This document shows positions 1 to 5,832 of a DNA stretch of 8,771 bases, one piece after another. The notes under the pieces were generated by a model. The model made no database searches, had not been told where the DNA came from, and saw only the letters and a list, made by a program, of their open reading frames with translations. The DNA is from JBLHLB01 sp047618505 (GTDB lineage Bacteria; Planctomycetota; UBA1135; GCA-002686595). Where the stretch lies: assembly GCA_047618505.1 (NCBI GenBank), contig JBLHLB010000160.1, forward strand, positions 1 through 8,771, given 5' to 3'. Within the stretch, counting starts at the first letter, position 1. Every line of letters starts with the position of its first letter. A program made the translations under genes and the position numbers.

Positions 1-10
1 GGACCGTCTT

Positions 11-1387
11 CTAACGTCGCTTAAGGACTGCGATGCGGGCCACATCAAGGACCGGCGCGTCAAGGGCAGCCTGCCCACGGGTCGCAGCCGCCTCGGCTAC
101 GATCGGACGACCCCAAAGGCCGATTTCGTATCCCGAGAAGATGTCCAAGTTGTAGCGACCGGTTGTGCAGAGGATCTCAGCCACGACTTCGCGGCGCACT
201 TCGATCGTGTAACGCGGCGTGCCGTCAGCAGAGATCCTACGTACGAGGACCCCGCGCACGTCGAAGGCGTTGTGCAAGGGATCCTGGCTCTGCCCTTGTT
301 CCCAGATCGAGTTCTGGATGCGCGCTGTTTCTTTATCCTGCTGATCCTTCATGCGCTGGAGCTCCAGCATCATGGCAGCCGCGTTATTGAGCGCTCCGAC
401 GCGGTCGAGCTCACGGGCGACTTCTGCCTGGAAATCTGCGTTGTCTGTCGATTCCAAGAGATCAGACAGCTCGCTCTCCAGCGTGCCATAGTCCGGGGTC
501 GTCTTGCCCTGTTCCACTTCGATGCGCCGCCGGAGCTGGCGAAGAGCTGTGCGGGCATCCGCAAGCGTCGCAGCCGGGGTGCTGTCCTGAACTCCGGCCT
601 CAATAGCCTCGGCCTCGGTCGACGTTGCCGAATCGCCTGAAGTCGACCCAGTGCTTGCGGACGCATCACCACCGACGCGGCCTGCGAGAAAGTCTGCTCT
701 CACATCTGCGATTTCCGCGGAGGCCTTGGCCCAGGCACTGCGGCCAGCTTCGGTTTCCAGCGCAGTAATGTTCTCGGCACGCACAAAGGCGCGCACGCCC
801 TGGGGCGTCCAAATACGAACCCAATCTTCCGCCATGGGTTTGCTGGGATCGTCTTGGCCGATCACAACGACCTGATCCCCGGCGTGCAAGCGCTGGGGAA
901 GGGGGAAACTATGTACATCGTCCGCGGCGCGGGGGCGAATGTTGATCGCATTGCGGGTAACGCGATAGACGCTGCTGTTCTCCACGGGCTCGAGGAATCG
1001 CCCAAAGACATAGGCGGCATAACCGGCAGGAATCTCGACTTCAAGCCAACCGGCGGTCTCCTCGCCGTAGACCGCAACGACGTCTGCGCTCTGCAGCTCC
1101 GTCATGGCCAGGCCCTTTGCGTCCATGAGGTTGCGAACCACAACACCATCGGTCTTGATCGACCCGTAAAAGAGAGGCTTGTCTTCCTGAACTGCGACGG
1201 CCCCCGGGGGGACCAGCGGGGGGACCAGCGGGGGGACCAGCGGGAGGACCAGCGGTAGGACCAACGGCCCCAGGATCGGGGCAGGTCCTACGGCCGGAGT
1301 AGCCAGGGAGGCACTCGCAAGGAGTGCGAGCCCTGTGGTCAGGCCGAGGGTGAACTTTAGGGAGGCGGCGATCTGGTGCTTCATCAT
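11..1387 (-). CDS. Secreted/periplasmic protein with two SH3-like domains and a Leu-Val-Pro-Pro repeat
   Basis: A 458-residue protein of unknown specific function. I start it at tandem ATGs (1387/1384) because a typical signal peptide follows: Lys at 3, a hydrophobic stretch at about 11-27, then ASLA before TPAVG. An upstream GTG at 1468 would bury that signal behind 27 residues. After the signal come a Pro/Leu/Val repeat (about 40-61) and two SH3b-like segments (about 72-134, ending AYVFGRFLEP, and 140-208, with NIRPRA and ending GVRAFVRAENI). Next are a Ser/Thr/Ala/Gly-rich linker (about 236-272), a charged helical region (about 275-365) that may be coiled coil, and a C-terminal beta-rich domain (about 375-458) with GRYNLDIFSGYEIGLWGRP. 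SH3b domains commonly bind cell wall or peptides, so an envelope role is inferred. The gene lies about 100 bp downstream of larC on the same strand. The ORF is certain; the function is not. Confidence 0.8.
   Translation of the reverse strand: MMKHQIAASLKFTLGLTTGLALLASASLATPAVGPAPILGPLVLPLVLPLVPPLVPPLVPPGAVAVQEDKPLFYGSIKTDGVVVRNLMDAKGLAMTELQSADVVAVYGEETAGWLEVEIPAGYAAYVFGRFLEPVENSSVYRVTRNAINIRPRAADDVHSFPLPQRLHAGDQVVVIGQDDPSKPMAEDWVRIWTPQGVRAFVRAENITALETEAGRSAWAKASAEIADVRADFLAGRVGGDASASTGSTSGDSATSTEAEAIEAGVQDSTPAATLADARTALRQLRRRIEVEQGKTTPDYGTLESELSDLLESTDNADFQAEVARELDRVGALNNAAAMMLELQRMKDQQDKETARIQNSIWEQGQSQDPLHNAFDVRGVLVRRISADGTPRYTIEVRREVVAEILCTTGRYNLDIFSGYEIGLWGRPIVAEAAATRGQAALDAPVLDVARIAVLKRR
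1207..1266 (-). repeat. 12-bp minisatellite inside the SH3-protein gene (about 5 units)
   Basis: On the plus strand the motif GGGGACCAGCGG recurs with exact 12-bp spacing: GACC begins at 1211, 1223, 1235 and 1247, and a diverged copy begins at 1259. Because the unit is a multiple of three it stays in frame, encoding LVPP/LVLP tetrapeptides directly after the signal peptide. Unit number could change by slippage without breaking the gene. Confidence 0.85.
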
Positions 1388-1488
1388 CTGGTGGATTCCA
1401 AGGACTCCCGACCGAGGGGCGGGGAGGCCGTTCGTGGCCGAAGGAACACGACCATCGTAGACCCTCACGCGTTCAGTTCCAACCGACC

Positions 1489-2778
1489 TCAGCTCCCCTC
1501 CGACAAGAGTCTCTTGGCGGCACCCAGTGCCAGGGCCTCGAGTTCGCGCAGAGAGCGCCCGGTGGAGCGGGCCAACTTCGCCAAATCGTCAAACTCCGGG
1601 GAGAGATCCAGGCTGGTCAATTTATCCGACGAGCGCGCTGAGGCATCCCCCAGGGGCCGGTGAACCACTCGAACGAGTGCCTGGCCCGCCCCGAGCCCCA
1701 TCCCCAAGATCGAATCCAGGTCCACCGTCAGGGTCTCCCGCAACAATTCTGTGCGCTCCCGCGAACTCCAGCGCAATCCGAGAGTCGCGGTGTTTCGGAA
1801 ACAAACTTCCTCAAGGGCTGCGCGTCCTTCAGCCCTGACCAGGGCCGCCACGAGAACCCCTGGTCGATCCTTCTTCATCTGCAGGGGTTGGGACCAGGCC
1901 TCCAGGGCCCCGGCATCGCGCAGGCGCTCCAGCAGGAACCCGACCTCCTCCGGAGTCGTGTCGTCCAGGTTGAGTTCGAGTAGCCAGACGCGGGTCCGAC
2001 ATGCCCCGGGGATCGAGGGAGCTTCCGTGGCTCCGCTCTGCATCTGCTCGCCCCATTGCACACGCACTAGGTTCGCAGGGCCGCGCTCCGGCGTGCGCAT
2101 GCCCGCTCCGTGCCCAATGGATTGAGCTTGAAAGATGACTCCCTCTCCGGTCAGAAATTCATCCACGAGTTCCGCTAGCAGCGCGGCACCGGTGGGTGTC
2201 AAGCGCTCGCCACCTTCGCCGAGTTCATGGGGCACACCGCGCAGAATCACCGCGGTTCCGGGGGCGGGCACGGGCATGACACCATGGGCACCTCGAATCG
2301 TCCCGCCGCCCACATAGGGCGGACGCGCCAGGACGCGTTCGATGCCCAGGGATTCAAGGGCCATTACGGCACCAGCTACATCGATCAAGGTGTCGACAGC
2401 CCCCACTTCGTGGAAATGCACGCGTTCGACGGTCGTCCCATGAACTTCGGCCTCGGCTTCGGCTATGCGACACAGCACGGCTACCGACCGTGCGCGTGCC
2501 CCCGTCGAGAGCGGCGCGCGTTCCAGTAGCTCGACCAAGTCAGCCAGATGCCTGTGGGGTGAACGCACCGTCTCCGGTGTTTCCACGTGCAGGAGGCAAC
2601 CGCGGAAGGCTCCGCGCTGCACCTCTTCCGTTCTCAAACGCGCCTCGCCGGGAACCAGGCTTTCCGCAAGATCGATCAAGTGCTGCAGCTGAAACGCCCC
2701 CTGTTTCAAGTCCAGGAGCGCCGCCAATAACATGTCTCCGGCGAGTCCGCCGAATGGTTCAATGAGAAGTGTCTGCAC
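1489..2778 (-). CDS. larC: LarC, pyridinium-3,5-bisthiocarboxylate mononucleotide nickel insertion protein
   Basis: LarC inserts nickel into the pincer nucleotide made by LarB and LarE, completing the nickel-pincer cofactor of lactate racemase and related LarA enzymes. The 429-residue product shows the family signature from end to end: EPFGGLAGDM at 7-16, HFHEVGAVD at 121-129, LTPTGAALL at 193-201, LNLDDTTPEEVGF at 269-281, and QMKKDRPGVL at 300-309 followed by a CFRNTATLGLR segment. In Lactiplantibacillus plantarum the two halves are joined by programmed frameshifting; here they are one uninterrupted frame. The start codon is GTG (2776-2778) with no clear ribosome-binding site, but it sits immediately before the conserved N-terminal motif, so little freedom remains. 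No larA, larB or larE is in the window. comF lies 98 bp upstream. Confidence 0.93.
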   Translation of the reverse strand: MQTLLIEPFGGLAGDMLLAALLDLKQGAFQLQHLIDLAESLVPGEARLRTEEVQRGAFRGCLLHVETPETVRSPHRHLADLVELLERAPLSTGARARSVAVLCRIAEAEAEVHGTTVERVHFHEVGAVDTLIDVAGAVMALESLGIERVLARPPYVGGGTIRGAHGVMPVPAPGTAVILRGVPHELGEGGERLTPTGAALLAELVDEFLTGEGVIFQAQSIGHGAGMRTPERGPANLVRVQWGEQMQSGATEAPSIPGACRTRVWLLELNLDDTTPEEVGFLLERLRDAGALEAWSQPLQMKKDRPGVLVAALVRAEGRAALEEVCFRNTATLGLRWSSRERTELLRETLTVDLDSILGMGLGAGQALVRVVHRPLGDASARSSDKLTSLDLSPEFDDLAKLARSTGRSLRELEALALGAAKRLLSEGS

Positions 2779-2843
2779 GATTATCTGATGCGATCCAGTG
2801 CGGTCCGGTGAAAGCGGAGAACGGAAGCAACCCTAATTTCTAA

Positions 2844-2874
2844 CGGGGCTTCGCCCTGGAACGGTACCGCCCCG
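2844..2874 (-). other. Stem-loop just after comF
   Basis: A perfect 6-bp inverted repeat (CGGGGC at 2844-2849, GCCCCG at 2869-2874) encloses a 19-nt loop containing GGTACC. It begins three bases after the comF stop codon. There is no T-tract on the minus-strand 3' side (CGTTAGAAATTAGGG), so it is not a convincing intrinsic terminator. It may be a processing or pause hairpin between comF and larC. Confidence 0.25.
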
Positions 2875-2876
2875 CC

Positions 2877-3734
2877 TCATTCAGCAGAAGAATCTTGTGC
2901 CGCGCCCCCCCGGGCCAGGACCAGCCCCACAACCCCTGCAGCACCGCCCGCCCTCAGGACCTTCGCACAGGCCGAGAGGGTCGAACCAGAGGTCGAGACA
3001 TCATCCACCAGGAGCACCACGCGGCGGGCCAACTGCTGCTCCGCAGCGCTTCGCAACCGGAAGGCCCCCTTCACGTTCGCAGAGCGGCTACGCCCCTGGG
3101 CACTTCCCTGGGGTGCGGTCCAACGTGTCCGTCGAAGGGCTCGACCAAAGACCAATCCACTGTGCTCGGCAACGCTGACGGCCAACAGCTCTGCCTGGTC
3201 ATAGCGACGCTCCAATCGGCGAACGCGGTGCAGAGGAACAGGGACCACGAGGATACCCCGAGGTCCACCCGCCAGGTCCACCGGGATTAGCCCCGCTAGG
3301 AGTAGCCCCAGGGGCTCCGCGAGATCGGGTCGGCCACCGTATTTGAGCGCTAAGATCCAATTAGCCAAGCCCTCTCCCGCGCGATATGGACCCAGTGCGA
3401 AAATGCGTCCATAGCTAGGGGAAGTCCGCCGACAGTTCGCGCAGAGTGCATCGGCCTTAACTCCCCTGCCGAGGAGTCCAAGGCAACGTCGACAACGAGA
3501 GTCGCGAAAGCCCAACTCCAGTCGGTGCTCCGCACATGCACCGTCGTTATCAGCCGCTGTGCGACAGATCCAGCAACAGTGTGGGTAGACGCTGGCGGAG
3601 ACCTCTGTGCTCCAACGGCGCCAACAGATCCCCGCCCTGCCATTCGTCGGCCTCTGCCCTAGGCCATCCACCTGCGTAGGCGGACCATTTTGCTTCGCAT
3701 GGTTCACCTCCAAGTGACCGCCATGCTCCCCCAC
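2877..3734 (-). CDS. comF: ComF-family phosphoribosyltransferase-like protein with N-terminal zinc ribbon
   Basis: A cytoplasmic ComF/GntX-type protein. In naturally competent bacteria ComF proteins are needed for uptake or processing of single-stranded DNA; elsewhere the role is poorly defined. With the GTG start at 3734 the product has 285 residues. A cysteine cluster fits a double zinc ribbon: C53, C54, C57, C67/H70, C81/C84 and C98/C101. The phosphoribosyltransferase domain follows, with LKYGG at 130-134, VVPVPLHRVRRLERRYDQAELLA at about 163-185 (RYDQ replaces the commoner GFNQ), and the PRPP-binding loop LLVDDVSTSGST at 241-252. The N-terminal 45 residues look nonconserved. AGGA at 3740-3743 is well placed for this GTG, and a second GTG (residue 22) is also possible. 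The gene begins 38 bp after the upstream membrane-protein gene, suggesting cotranscription. No other competence gene is visible. Confidence 0.88.
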   Translation of the reverse strand: MGEHGGHLEVNHAKQNGPPTQVDGLGQRPTNGRAGICWRRWSTEVSASVYPHCCWICRTAADNDGACAEHRLELGFRDSRCRRCLGLLGRGVKADALCANCRRTSPSYGRIFALGPYRAGEGLANWILALKYGGRPDLAEPLGLLLAGLIPVDLAGGPRGILVVPVPLHRVRRLERRYDQAELLAVSVAEHSGLVFGRALRRTRWTAPQGSAQGRSRSANVKGAFRLRSAAEQQLARRVVLLVDDVSTSGSTLSACAKVLRAGGAAGVVGLVLARGGAAQDSSAE

Positions 3735-3772
3735 TGGTTTCCTGGAACCCCCAGGATTCCCGTGCTCCCAAC

Positions 3773-4468
3773 TTAATTCGCCAGGGCAGCTTCGTCTTCC
3801 TCGGGCTCGCGCGGCTCCTCCGCCGGTCGCCGCGGCGTCGCACTTCGCGGCGTCATGGAAAGCCCAAGCTCCGCGCGGATGCGCGCCAGGTAGGACTGAA
3901 CAGTGTCATCACCGGTGGACTGAATTCCAAACAACTCGCCCAGCTCGCGAGCCAGGTGCATGTCCGTTTCCAAGTCCGGCGGATTGCGCAGGAAATGCTC
4001 GCGCACATAGCGGCGAAACAGCTGGTGCGACAACCACCAACCAGCCACTTCTAAGACCGCCACCGCCAGGAGAATCCCACCGACCCATGCGGTTGGAAAG
4101 GACAGCGATACATCGGTCGCCGGCGCGGGCCGGTAACGACCGTAAAGCTGAAGGCCAAAGCCCGAGAGCAGAAACAGAAACCCCAGGTGAACCTGTAGGC
4201 GGTGGAAGATGTACTCGCGAATCGTGCCCAACCGGGACGGGGCACCGCCGAAGTGCGCCGCTACCAGACTCCGCGGGTGGCGGAAGAGGATCGCGTTGGT
4301 CAGCAGGAATCCACCCACGATCGCCAACACCAAACCCACACCAAACCAATCCGTTGGTCCGCCGCCGGCTGCGTCCAAGAAGATGTCGCTGACACGTGCC
4401 ACGGAGGCGGGCGCAGCAACTGCCAACTCCGGGAGGAGCCTGGCTGAGAGTTCGATCACATTCTGCAT
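3773..4468 (-). CDS. Unrecognised inner-membrane protein, three predicted transmembrane helices
   Basis: I do not recognise the family. From ATG 4468 it has 231 residues with three hydrophobic helices: about 41-62 (WFGVGLVLAIVGGFLLTNAI), 91-110 (LQVHLGFLFLLSGFGLQLYG) and 127-148 (AWVGGILLAVAVLEVAGWW). The segment between helices 1 and 2 is basic (RHPRSLVAAHFGG...RLGTIREYIFHR). A soluble C-terminal region follows (about 150-202, with HFLRNPPDLETDM and ELGELFGIQSTGDD), then an acidic Pro/Glu tail (EEPREPEEDEAALAN). The frame stays open to an ATG at 4651, which would add 61 residues. That extension is rich in Gly and Pro, has no hydrophobic signal and ends its codons in A or T more often, so I favour the shorter form; GTG 4471 is a near-equivalent start. 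comF follows after 38 bp. Confidence 0.75.
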   Translation of the reverse strand: MQNVIELSARLLPELAVAAPASVARVSDIFLDAAGGGPTDWFGVGLVLAIVGGFLLTNAILFRHPRSLVAAHFGGAPSRLGTIREYIFHRLQVHLGFLFLLSGFGLQLYGRYRPAPATDVSLSFPTAWVGGILLAVAVLEVAGWWLSHQLFRRYVREHFLRNPPDLETDMHLARELGELFGIQSTGDDTVQSYLARIRAELGLSMTPRSATPRRPAEEPREPEEDEAALAN

Positions 4469-4756
4469 CACCCTAGAGGCTAGCTGCCCCGCCGCCGCAA
4501 GTCCCCATGGAACTGGCGCTGGCGGACCTTCAGCCCAGTCTAGCGTGTCCTGAGCAGCCCACGAGAGCCCAGGAAAGGACCCACTCGGGACGTTTTGGGA
4601 TCCCCCAAGTCCACGCACCTCCACTCTCCGATACCCGCCCCCCGACGCCATCCCCCCCCCAAGACCTACACAGCCAGCGCGATCCCCCCAAGAAACCCAG
4701 CCTCCTCAAACTTCGCGATGGCCAGGGCGCAGCCTTCGCACCCGTCGACAGATCCC

Positions 4757-4796
4757 GCTGCCATGTCCAGGCGGATGCTGCCATGTCCAGGCGGAT
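4757..4796 (+). repeat. Perfect 20-bp tandem duplication (2 copies)
   Basis: The 20-bp unit GCTGCCATGTCCAGGCGGAT occurs at 4757-4776 and again, identical and abutting, at 4777-4796. As 20 is not a multiple of three it shifts reading frame, which matches the frame change in the overlapping coding-like remnant. Identity of the copies suggests a recent event. Confidence 0.95.
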
Positions 4797-4960
4797 AAGG
4801 CCCTACAGCCCATCTTCGAGAACGTGGCTCTGCAGCAGCAGGAGGTCAGGCAATGGGCCTTCCTGGCCCTGGCCTTCGGCAGTTCGGCCAAGGAAAATGA
4901 CGAGGACATGCGCGCCGACCACGCAGAGGCCGTCGAGGGTGATCTGGCTGAGGAGCATTC

Positions 4961-4990
4961 CATCTCGACCCATCTCGACCCATCTCGACC
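4961..4990 (+). repeat. 10-bp tandem repeat (3 copies)
   Basis: CATCTCGACC occurs three times without interruption at 4961-4990, followed by a diverged partial unit (CACTGCGAC). It lies 12 bp outside the left MITE-like element. The unit length is again not a multiple of three. Confidence 0.95.
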
Positions 4991-5002
4991 CACTGCGACG
5001 TC

Positions 5003-5193
5003 CTAGCAGTCTGTTGAAAACAGCAGCTTCCCGAGTGGTTTCCCGGGATCGCCTGGCAAGGCGACAGGTTCCCCATGGAGCCGCACCTACACTGGTGCTT
5101 CTGGCACGGGTGGCTCAGGTAAGGCAGCCAGGCAATTCGTAGGGCCAAGCGGGGAGCCGAACGGGGTACTGCTGGTTTTCTACGAGCTGCCAG
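5003..5193 (+). mobile_element. MITE-like element, left copy (about 183 bp plus CTAG/CCAG edges)
   Basis: A short non-coding element whose second copy lies inverted at 5647-5825. The left terminal repeat (5007-5038) begins CAGTCTGTTGAAAACAGCAG. The right terminal repeat (5145-5189) is its imperfect inverse, with CCAAGCGGGGAGCCG and TTTTCTACGAGCTG. CTAG precedes the left end (5003-5006) and CCAG follows the right end (5190-5193), perhaps a mutated 4-bp target duplication. Relative to the other copy this one carries about 12 extra bases at 5160-5171. The interior can fold: CGCCT/AGGCG (5050-5054 with 5059-5063), and GAGCC/GGCTC (5078-5082 with 5112-5116) enclosing GCACC/GGTGC (5083-5087 with 5094-5098). 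No transposase is encoded, so it would need one supplied in trans. A REP-like or structured RNA repeat is the alternative. Confidence 0.75.
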
Positions 5194-5278
5194 GACTGCG
5201 GCAGGCGGACGATTCGACTGAGGACACTCGCTTGGGCGTCCTCCGCCGCACTTCCATCGCTACACTTCCGGTCTTCCG

Positions 5279-5650
5279 ATGGAACCAAACAGCACCACAC
5301 GAAAAGCGCCGGAGCGCGTCCTCGTCAGCGAATTGATCGACCTGGCCGCCCTATCGGAAGGCGGGACTGCTCCCTCGAAGCGTCGCATCCGAGCTGCCCT
5401 GCCCCGTGGCTGGGTCCTTGAGGATGACGGCCATCACGCGCGCCGTGACATCCGACTCTTCTTCCGCGAAGGCTGGATCCTGATGGTCGGCCTGCTCACC
5501 TTTGGAAGCGTGGGTGGCTCATTCCTCTGGGGTGCCATGCCCCGCGGTTGGCGCGGCCTCGGACGCCTTGGCTTGCTCGTTGCCGTCGTCCTCGCCGTCG
5601 GCGGGATCGTCGGCCCGATCATCAGTCGAGCCCTGCAGAGCAAGCGCTAG
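5279..5650 (+). CDS. Unrecognised small membrane protein, two predicted transmembrane helices
   Basis: A 123-residue protein that I cannot assign to a family. The N-terminal 60 residues are soluble and basic (SKRRIRAALPRGWVLEDDG, then HHARRD). They are followed by two hydrophobic helices at about 66-86 (GWILMVGLLTFGSVGGSFLW) and 96-117 (LGLLVAVVLAVGGIVGPIIS), joined by a short basic loop (MPRGWRGLGR), and a RALQSKR tail. The strongly G/C-ending codons argue for a real gene. The ATG at 5279 has no obvious ribosome-binding site. It is the only clear plus-strand gene here and lies between two inverted copies of a MITE-like element. Its stop codon TAG (5648-5650) is part of the CTAG that borders the right copy, so insertion there may have set or trimmed the C-terminus. 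Confidence 0.7.
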   Translation: MEPNSTTRKAPERVLVSELIDLAALSEGGTAPSKRRIRAALPRGWVLEDDGHHARRDIRLFFREGWILMVGLLTFGSVGGSFLWGAMPRGWRGLGRLGLLVAVVLAVGGIVGPIISRALQSKR

Positions 5651-5825
5651 CAGCCTGTAGAAAAACAGCGGCTCCCCGCTTGGCCCCACGAATCGTCTAG
5701 CTGCCTTACCTGAGCCATCCGTGCCAGAAGCACCAGTGTAGGTGCGGCTCCATGGGGAACCTGTCGCCTTACCAGGCGATCCGGGAGACCAGTCGGGGAA
5801 TTGTTGTTCTTCACCGGACTGCTAG
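5647..5825 (-). mobile_element. MITE-like element, right copy (171 bp between CTAG sites), inverted relative to the left copy
   Basis: The reverse complement of the element at 5003-5193. Over the core (5672-5781 here against 5049-5159 on the left) I count about six substitutions in roughly 110 bp. CTAG lies at both ends (5647-5650 and 5822-5825), consistent with a 4-bp target duplication. Terminal repeats are at 5651-5683 (CAGCCTGTAGAAAAACAGCG, then GCTCCCCGCTTGG) and, inverted and more diverged, at 5789-5821. The internal hairpin stems of the left copy are conserved. It fills the gap between two convergent genes almost exactly: its left CTAG contains the stop of the gene at 5279-5650, and its right end is 7 bp from the guaA stop. 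It may therefore now also act as a 3'-end structure for both transcripts. Confidence 0.8.
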
Positions 5826-5832
5826 GCGCCGC

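Larger units (their letters stand above)
4699..5006 (+). pseudogene. Frame-disrupted coding remnant of unknown identity
   Basis: The plus strand reads like coding sequence in two segments. The first (about 4699-4776) is in one frame and includes KLRDGQGAAFAPVDRS and then CHVQAD. The second (4797-5006) is in another frame and includes KALQPIFENVALQQQEVRQW, then AFLALAFGSSAKENDEDMRA and DHAEAVEGDLAEEHS. The second segment uses mostly G or C at third codon positions and has a normal soluble-protein composition. A 20-bp tandem duplication at 4757-4796 accounts for the frame change: removing one copy joins CHVQAD directly to KALQPIF. The frame ends at TAG 5004-5006, which is part of the CTAG at the edge of the adjacent element, so the original 3' end may be lost. 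I cannot name the family. It may instead be chance open frame in GC-rich DNA, and the opposite strand also has a 51-codon open frame here. Confidence 0.35.
4469..5278. other. Divergent intergenic region holding a coding remnant, short repeats and one mobile-element copy
   Basis: This 0.8-kb gap separates the minus-strand membrane-protein gene from the plus-strand gene at 5279. Bases 4469-4651 are an open in-frame extension of the membrane-protein gene. A run of nine C lies at 4652-4660. From about 4700 to 5006 there is coding-like sequence with a broken frame, then the left MITE-like copy (5003-5193). Bases 5194-5278 must contain the upstream region of the plus-strand gene, but I see no convincing -35/-10 pair or strong ribosome-binding site there. 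Confidence 0.6.

Noticed and set aside
854..1258. Plus-strand frame of 134 codons ending in repeated GDQR units
   Set aside because: Fully antisense to the SH3-protein gene; the repeats are the minisatellite read in another direction.
2779..2843. GATAAT just upstream of the larC GTG as a possible -10 box
   Set aside because: No acceptable -35 at suitable spacing, and it would place the transcript start on the start codon.
3350..3643. Minus-strand 97-codon frame starting MAGRGSVGAV inside comF
   Set aside because: Out of frame with comF, which has the full set of family motifs across the same bases.
3700..3712. Strong GGAGGTG ribosome-binding-like sequence followed by ATG within the 5' part of comF
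   Set aside because: The ATG is in a different frame and reaches a stop after 13 codons. At most it is a minor translated leader, so it was not used to move the comF start.
4809..4964. Minus-strand 51-codon frame starting MLLSQITLDG opposite the coding-like remnant
   Set aside because: It is the in-register antisense of the plus-strand frame, is Leu-rich as expected for such shadows, and has no ribosome-binding site or neighbour supporting it.
4507..5142. Long plus-strand open frame of 211 codons
   Set aside because: Its first part is antisense to the membrane-protein gene's upstream extension and its last part runs into the repeat element in a Pro/Arg/Ser-rich frame. Only the middle stretch looks coding, and it is listed as a remnant.
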